Origin: Planctomycetales bacterium
GTDB lineage: Bacteria > Planctomycetota > Phycisphaerae > SM23-33
Assembly (NCBI GenBank): GCA_030631125.1
Contig: DAOVLS010000180.1
Coordinates: 1-5,586 of the forward strand
Length of the DNA: 5,586 nt
Direction of reading: 5' to 3'
Below the pieces are notes generated by a model, which ran no database searches, was not told where the DNA came from, and saw only the letters and a program-made list of their open reading frames with translations. Position 1 is the stretch's first letter. The number at the start of each line of letters is the position of its first letter. Positions 1-5,586 of the stretch are shown piece by piece. A program made the translations under genes and the position numbers.

Positions 1-249
1 CCCCGCCGGATCGGCGGCAGGCGCAGGCGTGGTGGATTCTTCGGCAGACTCGACATCAAGTCTGGCCTGGCGGGATATTTTCTTCTGGTCAGCCAGTAGG
101 TTCTCGTCGGTACTGACGGTCAGCATGCAGGTCGGGCCGTCAATTTCCGCGTCGTACCTGGCTGCTTCTTCGGCCTGGCCTGCCCTTTTCTCACAGCCAA
201 GGGTCAGGAATATCACGGCTGCCACAAGAATTATTGTCAATTGTTTCAT
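1..249 (-). CDS. Small lipoprotein, N-terminal part (cut by window edge)
   Basis: Reading the minus strand from ATG at 247-249 gives 83 codons with no stop, open to the left edge, so the C-terminus is missing. The start MKQLTIILVAAVIFLTLGC is a textbook type II signal peptide: Lys at residue 2, a hydrophobic stretch at about residues 4-17, and a lipobox L-T-L-G-C with the lipidated Cys at 19. The mature part is polar and charged (E-K-R-A-G-Q-A-E-E-A-A), has a second Cys at 41, and becomes Ala/Pro/Thr-rich near the edge, which suggests a flexible linker. Residue +2 is Glu rather than Asp, so outer-membrane sorting is plausible if the cell is diderm. A good Shine-Dalgarno (AGGAG, 7-nt spacing) fixes the start. 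It follows the amidohydrolase by 40 bp in the same direction and has its own candidate promoter. I recognise no domain, so the function is unknown. Confidence 0.75.
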   Translation of the reverse strand, partial: MKQLTIILVAAVIFLTLGCEKRAGQAEEAARYDAEIDGPTCMLTVSTDENLLADQKKISRQARLDVESAEESTTPAPAADPAG

Positions 250-256
250 TATTATG

Positions 257-261
257 CTCCT
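257..261 (-). promoter_or_regulatory. Shine-Dalgarno of the lipoprotein gene
   Basis: The minus strand reads AGGAG followed by 7 nt and then ATG at 249. This is the best ribosome binding site in the window. It decides the start of the lipoprotein reading frame over any downstream alternative. Confidence 0.7.
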
Positions 262-288
262 GAAGAATTAACTTTATCCATTGTCGGC

Positions 289-318
289 ATTATACCTTAC
301 TTGCCGGTGCGATGCCAA
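289..318 (-). promoter_or_regulatory. Candidate sigma70-type promoter for the lipoprotein gene
   Basis: On the minus strand TTGGCA (313-318; 5 of 6 matches to TTGACA) is followed by an 18-bp spacer and a perfect TATAAT (289-294). The hexamers lie inside the last codons and stop codon of the upstream amidohydrolase gene. Transcription would begin near 282, giving a leader of about 33 nt before the lipoprotein ATG that contains its AGGAG. The match and the position both favour a real promoter, but it is identified by pattern only. Confidence 0.5.
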
Positions 319-1144
319 GTTCCGCCGGCGCGTCGCGTTCGATGATTCCGCGGAGTGTTTCGCGTGGCACCGTCGGCAGGCCTGTGCCGTGAGCTATCTC
401 GTTGATGCGGTACATCCGTTCGATGGCCTCTGCTGCGGTAGAAAACGGGAAATCGCTTCCGAAGAGCAGTTTCCCCGTTACGCCGGACTGGTGCGCCGCA
501 AGCAGCGCCTGGTATGCATCCCAAGACCTGCGTAGCAGGGCGGCGATGTCGGCATAGACCCTCGGCTGCTTCCCCAGCAGTGCGACGGTTTCGCCGATCC
601 ACGGGCTGCCCATCGCGGCGATGACGATTGTCAGCGACGGGAAGGTCCGCGCTATCTCGTCGAACAGGTGCGGGCGGGCGAATTCCAGGACCGCCTGCGT
701 CGCGAGGTCCGTCCCGCCCTCGACGAAAACAGGCAGGGACCGCTCGGCGCAGAATTCATAAACTTTCATCGCTCGCGTGTCGGCGGGGTGAAAACACTGG
801 GCGGCGGGGCTTATAGTGATTCCGGCGAACTCGGCCCGTCCGGCAATGTTGGCCAGGCGCTCCATTACGTCCGGTTCGGTCGGATCAACCGCGGCGATAC
901 CGACGGCTTCGGCGCGGTGCTGGGCAACGTAATCGGCCAGGAAGGTGTTGGGAACTTCCGCCTTCAGATGCGTGCTGCGAAAACCCCACACGAACGTTTT
1001 TGTAACGTCTCTCGCCGCGACGGCGTGCTCGCCCGGATCGGCGGATAGATTCTCCTGCCCGCCGTTACGGGTCAGCCACCCGGCAGCGCCGAGGCCCATC
1101 TGACCCGGAGACGCCCATATACGTGTATGACAATCAATAATCAT
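290..1144 (-). CDS. Amidohydrolase-2 (ACMSD-like) family protein with degenerate metal site
   Basis: The 284-residue protein has the order of landmarks of the amidohydrolase-2 TIM-barrel family (PF04909, ACMSD type). These are an N-terminal I-I-D-C-H-T (2-7), V-G-I-A-A-V-D-P (81-88), F-A-G-I-T-I-S-P (106-113), L-P-V-F (137-140), P-S-L-T-I-V-I-A-A-M-G (169-179), V-Y-A-D-I (196-200) and L-L-F-G-S-D-F-P-F (226-234). Members are usually metal-dependent hydrolases or decarboxylases. Here several ligands appear changed: the family HxH reads H6-T-R8, the usual H-x-G after the L-P-V strand reads E142-G-G, and the usual A-H-M-G reads A176-A177-M-G. Only His6 and Asp231 of the expected set remain. The frame is intact and there is no signal peptide, so a cytoplasmic protein is expected. 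The start is firm because TGA, TAA and TAA lie in frame directly upstream of the ATG. No close Shine-Dalgarno is present; AAGGA lies 16-17 nt away. The substrate is unknown, and a non-catalytic or altered-chemistry role is possible. Confidence 0.82.
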   Translation of the reverse strand: MIIDCHTRIWASPGQMGLGAAGWLTRNGGQENLSADPGEHAVAARDVTKTFVWGFRSTHLKAEVPNTFLADYVAQHRAEAVGIAAVDPTEPDVMERLANIAGRAEFAGITISPAAQCFHPADTRAMKVYEFCAERSLPVFVEGGTDLATQAVLEFARPHLFDEIARTFPSLTIVIAAMGSPWIGETVALLGKQPRVYADIAALLRRSWDAYQALLAAHQSGVTGKLLFGSDFPFSTAAEAIERMYRINEIAHGTGLPTVPRETLRGIIERDAPAELGIAPASKV

Positions 1145-1298
1145 TTATTATCAGGATTCATCCTTCAGCAATCAGCAATCATATCCGTTTTTTGCCGACC
1201 ACGGACTGCTTGTGCGTATTCTACCGTTATTTTTTCATAAGTGAGTGAGAATTTTCCCTGTTTGTCTGCCACGCCGTTTGTGATACATAAACAGAATG
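1145..1298. other. Divergent intergenic region between amidohydrolase and prmC
   Basis: This AT-richer stretch separates the minus-strand amidohydrolase from plus-strand prmC and, with the inverted repeat, forms a gap of about 250 bp. It holds a 12-bp dyad AGGATTCATCCT (1153-1164) close to the amidohydrolase start and a tandem heptamer (1167-1180). Only poor promoter matches are visible, for example TTGTCT with a 16-bp spacer and TACATA on the plus strand, and TAGAAT without a good -35 on the minus strand. A GTG at 1241 opens a frame continuous with prmC, but it has no ribosome binding site and would translate the repeat, so I do not treat this part as coding. Confidence 0.5.
1167..1180. repeat. 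Tandem heptamer AGCAATC x2
   Basis: Two perfect adjacent copies of AGCAATC lie in the leader upstream of the amidohydrolase gene. With the following A the second copy begins a partial third. The role is unknown; it may be a remnant of a simple repeat. Confidence 0.5.
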
Positions 1299-1385
1299 AA
1301 CCACAAAGAGCACGAAGAACACAAAGAAAACAAAAGGGATTTTTTGTTTCTTTTTCTCTTGGTGTGCTTTGTGCCCTTTGTGGTT
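1299..1385. repeat. Imperfect inverted repeat, CACAAAG-type dispersed palindrome
   Basis: The left arm (1299-1335) and the right arm (1349-1385) are imperfect reverse complements around a centre near 1342. By my count 30 of 37 positions pair, and one of the remaining seven could form G-T. The outer ends are AACCACAAAG and CTTTGTGGTT, and the inner part is A-rich on one side and T-rich on the other with a short loop. Read in frame, the left arm gives N-H-K-E-H-E-E-H-K-E. I recognise this as the spurious peptide often seen in predicted proteins of environmental bacteria whose genomes carry this repeat in many copies. No transposase and no clear target duplication is visible. It lies 23 bp upstream of the probable prmC start and, if transcribed, would fold into a long hairpin in that leader. 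It could be a MITE-like element, an extragenic palindrome or a terminator-like structure. Confidence 0.8.
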
Positions 1386-1393
1386 TGAATTTT

Positions 1394-2323
1394 TTGAGGT
1401 TATTCAACATAAACGCCACTACCGACAAATGGACGGTTCTTCGCCTGATCAACTGGACGAAGGATTATTTTACACGCTCCGGTATCGACGAGCCGAGGCT
1501 GGCTGCCGAGGTGCTGCTGGGGTATGTCCTGGGCTGTAAGCGGGTGGCGCTGTACACGCAGTTCGACCGGGCGCCGACCGACGAGCAACTGTCGGCCTTT
1601 CGCCAACTCGTCCGCCGGGCGGCCGATGGCGAGCCGATTGCATATCTCACCGGGCAGAAGGAATTCTATTCGCTGACGATAAAGGTAACGCCCGACGTTC
1701 TTATCCCCCGGCCTGAGACGGAATTGCTGGTCGATGCGGTGCTGGATTACGCCCGCGAACGGACGGACGCCGTTCGGCTGTGGGACGTCTGCACCGGAAG
1801 CGGGTGCGTGGCGGTGGCGGCGGCGAAGCATTGCCCGACACTGACCGTCCTCGCCACCGACATCTCCGAAGCCGCCCTGGCAGTAGCGCGAGAGAACGTC
1901 GAGCGGCATGATCTGGTCAACCGAGTCCGTCTTGAACACGCGGATTTATTAACGTGGCCGCAAACACCGCTGCCACGGCACCGGGTTTTCGATATTATTA
2001 CATCCAATCCGCCTTACGTAACCGATGCGGAGATGGAGCAACTGCCCGATCCGGTCAAGCGCGAGCCTGAAGCCGCCCTCCGCGCCGGGCCGACCGGATT
2101 GGAATTCATTACACGCATCATCAAAGACGCCCCGAACCATCTGCAGGCCGCTCCCTCGACACTGCTCGGGACAGGCGGGCTGCTGGCAGTCGAAATCGGC
2201 TTCGACCAGGCAGAGCGTGTCTATGACCTGCTGAATGAAGCAGGCCGATATGAGAACATTCGATTCGGCAAAGACCCCGCCGGAATCGAGCGGATCGCAC
2301 TGGCGCAAATAATTTCAGATTAA
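1394..2323 (+). CDS. prmC: Peptide chain release factor N5-glutamine methyltransferase PrmC (HemK)
   Basis: PrmC methylates the glutamine of the GGQ motif in release factors RF1 and RF2 in the cytoplasm, using S-adenosylmethionine, and so supports efficient translation termination. Counting from TTG at 1394, the 309-residue product has an N-terminal helical substrate-binding domain (about 12-90) ending in G-E-P-I-A-Y-L-T-G (79-87) and the PrmC signature I-P-R-P-E-T-E (104-110). The Rossmann-fold methyltransferase part follows, with D-V-C-T-G-S-G-C (131-138), the SAM-ribose acidic residue at Asp156 and the catalytic N-P-P-Y at 205-208. Near the C-terminus L-L-A-V-E-I-G-F-D-Q is also typical. 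The length fits the family (about 280-300). The start is uncertain: no in-frame ATG exists near W-T-V-L-R-L-I-N-W. I give the nearest canonical codon (TTG 1394, no ribosome site); ATA at 1409 with GAGG upstream is a serious alternative, and GTG 1241 would add a translated repeat. prfA, a common neighbour, is not in the window. Confidence 0.9.
   Translation: MRLFNINATTDKWTVLRLINWTKDYFTRSGIDEPRLAAEVLLGYVLGCKRVALYTQFDRAPTDEQLSAFRQLVRRAADGEPIAYLTGQKEFYSLTIKVTPDVLIPRPETELLVDAVLDYARERTDAVRLWDVCTGSGCVAVAAAKHCPTLTVLATDISEAALAVARENVERHDLVNRVRLEHADLLTWPQTPLPRHRVFDIITSNPPYVTDAEMEQLPDPVKREPEAALRAGPTGLEFITRIIKDAPNHLQAAPSTLLGTGGLLAVEIGFDQAERVYDLLNEAGRYENIRFGKDPAGIERIALAQIISD
1396..1399 (+). promoter_or_regulatory. 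Possible Shine-Dalgarno (GAGG) for prmC
   Basis: GAGG is followed by 9 nt and then ATA at 1409-1411, in the prmC frame, right where the homologous part of the protein begins. No ATG, GTG or TTG sits at a suitable distance downstream. If this is the ribosome binding site, prmC uses a rare AUA start. Confidence 0.35.
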
Positions 2324-2336
2324 AGGATGGGTGACG

Positions 2337-5300
2337 TTATTTAATGGAGGATCGCTGTTCCAGTATTTCGAACACCGGCGGGGCCGTCAGGCCGTGGTCG
2401 TTGAGGATGTAGTCGTCGGTCCACTGTTCGTCGTGCGGGCTGAAGTGATTCGGGCCGGTCCAACCGCCCCATGGCGTATGGAGCGGTCCGAGGATGTTCT
2501 TCCGCCCGCCGATAACCTCGACGCAAACCTCCTCGGCTCCGGCGGTAAGTGCTTCGGTGATGTCCGCGCTCATCGGAGGCCAGGGCAGCACGAAGGTCTC
2601 GTCGCCGACGTGGATGGCGGCGGCTGTGCATTCGACCTCCGGCAGCGCCAGCCGGACGCGCCGCCCGTCCTCGACAGCCGAGCGGACCGAATCAGGGACG
2701 CCGATGCGATATTTCACAGCCCCGCCGTAAAAATCCAGACCTTGCCCGACCCATGAACCGGCAGGAAGTTCCGTCGGCGGAGCGGTCAGCGTGTATCCGT
2801 CAAACGTGGGTTTCGCCCCCGTCCGGCGGACGCCGAACGGACCGATAAGGTGCAGGTCTTCCAGTTCCATATCCGAGCGATAATCGAAGCGCAGCAGCAG
2901 TTCGTTGTCGCCGTCGGCCACAGCGCCGCTGATGTCGATTGTCTTGAGGTCCTCATCGACCCACCATCCGGTCGGTTCGGATCCGACCGTTTGCCCATTG
3001 AGGATGATTTCAAAATCTTCAGGACGTTCGATCGCGACGTGCAGGGACGCCGGCGATTCGGAGACGTGGAAATTGAACATCATCTCGCATCGGCCAAGCG
3101 GTTTCCGGTCGGCCCTGCCTGTGGCGGCGAGATACCAAGGCTGTTGGGCGGCGTAGTCCCGCTCCGGCAGGCCGAAGCCGGTACGAATCTTTTCATCCGC
3201 CAGCAGCACCGGAACCGCCGCAGAGAAATCCCCCTCGCCGACGCGGAACCGGCAGAAGTCCAGCGGGAAACTGTTCGGCTCGAGCAGTTCTATCTTCCAC
3301 GCAGGCGAAACCGGGACGGTGGAGACGACCTCGACCGGTTCGAGAGGTTCATCGGCATCGACCCGCAGACCCACGCTTACCAGCGCCGAACCGGTCGGCG
3401 GAAGGTGCAGATCGAACTCGACGGAACCGGACCCGGAGGCCGATTCGACCCGGCGGCGATTGCCCGTCATGGCGTCCCACAGGACGACGGGGTTTCCGCC
3501 TCGGACGCAGACGTGAACGTCATGCCCGGCCTGGCGGTCGCAGGACTGGACAAACAGCAGGTAACCGCCCTTGACCTTCCGCAGCATGGTCCAGATATTT
3601 TCGGTCCGGCGGCCTTTCTCGGTGATGCTAACACGGCGGTCGAGGCGTTCCTCGATGGCTTCGACGACGGCTTTCGGGTCCGGGGAGCACGTGCCGGACT
3701 GTTCCAGCAGTTGCGACAATTCTTCGGAGGTCTCCCCGTCGATTCTCTCCGGCGTGCTTCCGGTGAACAGCACCCGCCCGCCGGCCGAGACGAACTCCTT
3801 CAGCAGCGCCACCGTACTCGCCCGAAGCGTAGCCGCCGGCGGAACGAGCACGAGGCGGTATTTCATCTTCCCGAAGCGCAATTCGTCTTTGGCGACCGTA
3901 CCGTAGCGCTCCAGAAGCGACTCGTCGGCGAGGTCGTAGTCGTATTGCCCGTCCAGCAGACCCGCCAGCAGCGACTGGAAGGCTTTGTCGAGTTCCACGA
4001 CCGGTCCGGTCGAAGGCGCCTCTTTCCAGTCGGGCGTAGCCGTGAACAACCCCCACGCGCTTTCGATGGGATGGATCATCAGCACGTCGCGGACGCACTT
4101 GCCGCGGGTCAGCATCACGCTCATCCGGGCAAAATAATCCTCCACTGTCCGGTAGTACTTCCACCACGGGCTGTGAGGAAAAATGCTGGCGGGATAGTCG
4201 CGTTTGCCCGCTCCGGCGAGACTGTAAAACGACAGGTGCGGGCAGCGGAAATTGACCCCCAGAACGTACTGCCATTCGGCGTTGAACTTATGCCCTTCCA
4301 GGGGCCAGTCCCATCCCGTGCAGCCGTACAATTCGCTCAAAACCCGCTCTCGCCCCAGTTGGTCGGCGACTGAAGTGCACTGCTTAACCGTAGCGATCTC
4401 GTCGCGCTGATCGGTGAGCATATCGATGCCGGGCCACTGCTGATACGGGTAGTGCGGCATGGCTGCGCCGACGTGCTGCACCTGAAGCGGCAGGGTCCCC
4501 TCTGCCAGGTAGTGGCCTGTCAGGGCGATGCCGTTCCGCCCGCACCAGCGACCGATGCGAACCGAGAAATTCTCAACGAACAACTCTGTCAGTGTACGGT
4601 AATAGTCGTGGCGGACCTTGCTGAAGCCCTCGCCGGGCAGGGCGAATGTCAACTCGACCAGGTGGTCCCGCAAATCGTATCCGCGACGGCGTTTGAACTG
4701 TCGCGGCAGATGCTTCGTCCATGGCAGCGTTGCAGCCAGACCGTCCATGCTGATCGAACCGTGGGAATAGTTAGGCTCGTCGGTGAAGATTGCCGGTATC
4801 ACACCCCCGAAATCCTTCCCGAAACGGTCGGCATATGCCTGGTGCGTAAGGTTGACGAACTGATCAACTGCCTCGGCGCTGAGCACGTCCAGATAAGGCG
4901 CGTCGTTGAACCACCGTTCAGGGTCGGACGGCGCGACGGCAAAGGAAATAAGCGTCTCACCGTCAGCGGGGCGATCACCCTTCTTCAGGGACCGATAGTC
5001 CCGAACCTTCGCGGAATCGTCGAACTTCACGGCAAAGTCCCCGATACGCTCCATCTCCGCCGGCGCACGCTCTTGCCGAAGCGCAACCAGAAGATGCACG
5101 CCCAAATCGGGCCGGTCTCGGGTAACTATTCCACCGGCGCTCCCCGACGGAAAGCGGTCTTCATCGTAGAGATAGGCCTTCATATCAAGCCGGCGGGCCT
5201 GCTCAACGCACGCATCCACGCAGGTGAACCACTGCTCGGACAGGTATGGCGTCTTCAGGCCGTCGCGGCTGTGCATGAAGAACCCGCCCATCCCCGCCGA

Positions 5301-5453
5301 GTGCATCTGCTCGATCTGGCGGCACAGTCGCTCCGGGTCCAGCCGATCGTTCCACGCCCAGAACGGCGCGCTGCGATAGATGCTCGGCGGGTCAAGCCAT
5401 ATTTCGTCGGTCCATTCCACTGCTCTGCCCATCGGCTGCCTCTCTGTCTTCAT
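2337..5453 (-). CDS. GH106-like glycoside hydrolase (putative alpha-L-rhamnosidase)
   Basis: This 1038-residue protein looks like the GH106 alpha-L-rhamnosidase group (PF17132) or a close uncharacterised relative. Its likely job is to cleave terminal deoxy-sugars from plant or algal polysaccharide. The N-terminal TIM-barrel part shows P-F-W-A-W-N (30-35), A-G-M-G-G-F-F-M-H-S (53-62) and Y-D-E-D-R-F-P-S-G-S-A-G-G (96-108). Acidic residues sit in typical places: E226 in F-T-D-E-P, E318 in G-H-Y-L-A-E and E374 in S-E-L-Y-G, followed by G-V-N-F at 399-402. A GATase1-like segment (about 530-575, Y-R-L-V-L-V-P-P and A-G-G-R-V-L-F-T-G) is followed by beta-sandwich regions, one near 790-860 resembling a sugar-binding fold and a C-terminal one with W-P-P-M-S-A-D-I-T (958-966) and N-I-L-G-P-L-H (986-992). 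No signal peptide is visible, so the protein may be cytoplasmic and act on imported oligosaccharides. ATG 5453 has AAGGG 6 nt upstream; ATG 5432 (residue 8) has GAGAGG 6 nt upstream and is equally possible. The exact substrate cannot be read from the sequence. Confidence 0.8.
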   Translation of the reverse strand: MKTERQPMGRAVEWTDEIWLDPPSIYRSAPFWAWNDRLDPERLCRQIEQMHSAGMGGFFMHSRDGLKTPYLSEQWFTCVDACVEQARRLDMKAYLYDEDRFPSGSAGGIVTRDRPDLGVHLLVALRQERAPAEMERIGDFAVKFDDSAKVRDYRSLKKGDRPADGETLISFAVAPSDPERWFNDAPYLDVLSAEAVDQFVNLTHQAYADRFGKDFGGVIPAIFTDEPNYSHGSISMDGLAATLPWTKHLPRQFKRRRGYDLRDHLVELTFALPGEGFSKVRHDYYRTLTELFVENFSVRIGRWCGRNGIALTGHYLAEGTLPLQVQHVGAAMPHYPYQQWPGIDMLTDQRDEIATVKQCTSVADQLGRERVLSELYGCTGWDWPLEGHKFNAEWQYVLGVNFRCPHLSFYSLAGAGKRDYPASIFPHSPWWKYYRTVEDYFARMSVMLTRGKCVRDVLMIHPIESAWGLFTATPDWKEAPSTGPVVELDKAFQSLLAGLLDGQYDYDLADESLLERYGTVAKDELRFGKMKYRLVLVPPAATLRASTVALLKEFVSAGGRVLFTGSTPERIDGETSEELSQLLEQSGTCSPDPKAVVEAIEERLDRRVSITEKGRRTENIWTMLRKVKGGYLLFVQSCDRQAGHDVHVCVRGGNPVVLWDAMTGNRRRVESASGSGSVEFDLHLPPTGSALVSVGLRVDADEPLEPVEVVSTVPVSPAWKIELLEPNSFPLDFCRFRVGEGDFSAAVPVLLADEKIRTGFGLPERDYAAQQPWYLAATGRADRKPLGRCEMMFNFHVSESPASLHVAIERPEDFEIILNGQTVGSEPTGWWVDEDLKTIDISGAVADGDNELLLRFDYRSDMELEDLHLIGPFGVRRTGAKPTFDGYTLTAPPTELPAGSWVGQGLDFYGGAVKYRIGVPDSVRSAVEDGRRVRLALPEVECTAAAIHVGDETFVLPWPPMSADITEALTAGAEEVCVEVIGGRKNILGPLHTPWGGWTGPNHFSPHDEQWTDDYILNDHGLTAPPVFEILEQRSSIK

Positions 5454-5481
5454 GGCAAACCCTTATCCTTGCGGGGAAGGT

Positions 5482-5509
5482 ATTGTCGTCGGTCAATTGC
5501 GGCAGTCAA
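5482..5509 (-). promoter_or_regulatory. Weak candidate promoter for the glycoside hydrolase
   Basis: The minus strand has TTGACT (5504-5509; 5 of 6), a 16-bp spacer and GACAAT (5482-5487; 4 of 6). Transcription would begin near 5475, leaving a leader of about 20 nt before ATG 5453 that includes AAGGG. The -10 box is poor, so this is tentative. Confidence 0.28.
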
Positions 5510-5536
5510 GTAGATGACGGCTCAAACCGCGGGGGC

Positions 5537-5584
5537 TTGCGAATTGAGAATTGAGGAGTATCATCTTCACGTGGAGTACTGATG
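5537..5584 (+). promoter_or_regulatory. Possible start region of a plus-strand gene at the right edge
   Basis: TTGCGA (5537-5542), a 16-bp spacer and TATCAT (5559-5564; 5 of 6) are followed by GGAG (5573-5576), 5 nt and an ATG at 5582-5584. Together these resemble a promoter, ribosome binding site and start codon of a gene divergent from the glycosidase, but only its first codon and two more bases are visible. The competing reading is the tail of a minus-strand gene: that strand is open from the edge to a TGA at 5506-5508. The window cannot decide between them. Confidence 0.22.
5541..5554. repeat. Tandem heptamer GAATTGA x2
   Basis: Two perfect adjacent copies of GAATTGA are followed by GGAG. 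Short arrays of this kind occur as simple-sequence filler in intergenic DNA of many environmental bacteria. Here it falls between the boxes of the weak plus-strand promoter candidate. No function can be assigned. Confidence 0.45.
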
Positions 5585-5586
5585 GA

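Noticed and set aside
29..271. 80-codon plus-strand frame at the left edge
   Set aside because: It lies opposite the lipoprotein gene, whose lipobox, ribosome site and promoter are much stronger evidence.
1241..1393. N-terminal extension of PrmC from GTG 1241
   Set aside because: It has no Shine-Dalgarno, would translate the dispersed palindrome into an odd basic peptide, and would make the protein about 50 residues longer than family members.
1165..1452. 95-codon minus-strand frame across the palindrome
   Set aside because: Its composition is the usual mistranslation of this repeat class and it overlaps the prmC N-terminus; no independent support.
2324..2336. Bidirectional terminator between the convergent prmC and glycosidase genes
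   Set aside because: The gap is only 13 bp and no stable hairpin with a T-tract is visible in it or at the flanking gene ends.
2850..4373. 507-codon open frame on the plus strand inside the glycosidase gene
   Set aside because: It is antisense to a well-supported 1038-residue enzyme with recognisable motifs. Its translation is rich in Arg, Gln and His without any domain, as expected for a shadow frame in GC-rich coding DNA.
4452..5513. 353-codon open frame on the plus strand opposite the N-terminal half of the glycosidase
   Set aside because: Also antisense to the conserved N-terminal motifs of the glycosidase; no family resemblance and no suitable ribosome binding site was seen.
1..5586. 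Defence system, CRISPR array, integron or mobile element with transposase
   Set aside because: No spaced direct repeats, transposase, integrase, nuclease or toxin-antitoxin signatures are seen; the genes are explained by housekeeping and metabolic families.

Overview
The window is ordinary chromosomal DNA of moderately high GC. It probably comes from a planctomycete-like (Phycisphaerae/Planctomycetota) environmental bacterium. This is inference from the style of the PrmC N-terminus (W-T-V-L-x-L-I-N-W-T-x-D-Y-F), a large GH106-like glycosidase, and a dispersed CACAAAG-type palindrome of a kind common in such genomes. No marker gene in the window proves it.

Layout, left to right. Positions 1-249 (minus) hold the N-terminal part of a small lipoprotein that runs off the left edge. 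Positions 290-1144 (minus) encode an amidohydrolase-2 (ACMSD-like) family protein; it lies 40 bp upstream of the lipoprotein and in the same direction. A strong-looking sigma70-type promoter sits in the last codons of the amidohydrolase gene and probably gives the lipoprotein its own transcript. Positions 1145-1393 are a divergent intergenic region with a tandem heptamer and an 87-bp imperfect inverted repeat (1299-1385). Then comes prmC (plus, ending at 2323), the release-factor glutamine methyltransferase; its catalytic core is intact but its start codon is unclear. Thirteen bases after prmC, and convergent with it, ends a 1038-residue GH106-like glycoside hydrolase (minus, 2337-5453). The last 130 bases are its upstream region and possibly the first codon of a plus-strand gene.

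The genes do not form one pathway. prmC is housekeeping (translation termination), the glycosidase is carbohydrate catabolism, and the amidohydrolase and lipoprotein have unknown roles. I see no defence system, CRISPR array, transposase, tRNA or rRNA. The points most worth checking are the amidohydrolase, which appears to have lost most of the metal-binding and catalytic histidines of its family, and the palindromic repeat in the leader of a prmC that lacks a conventional start codon.
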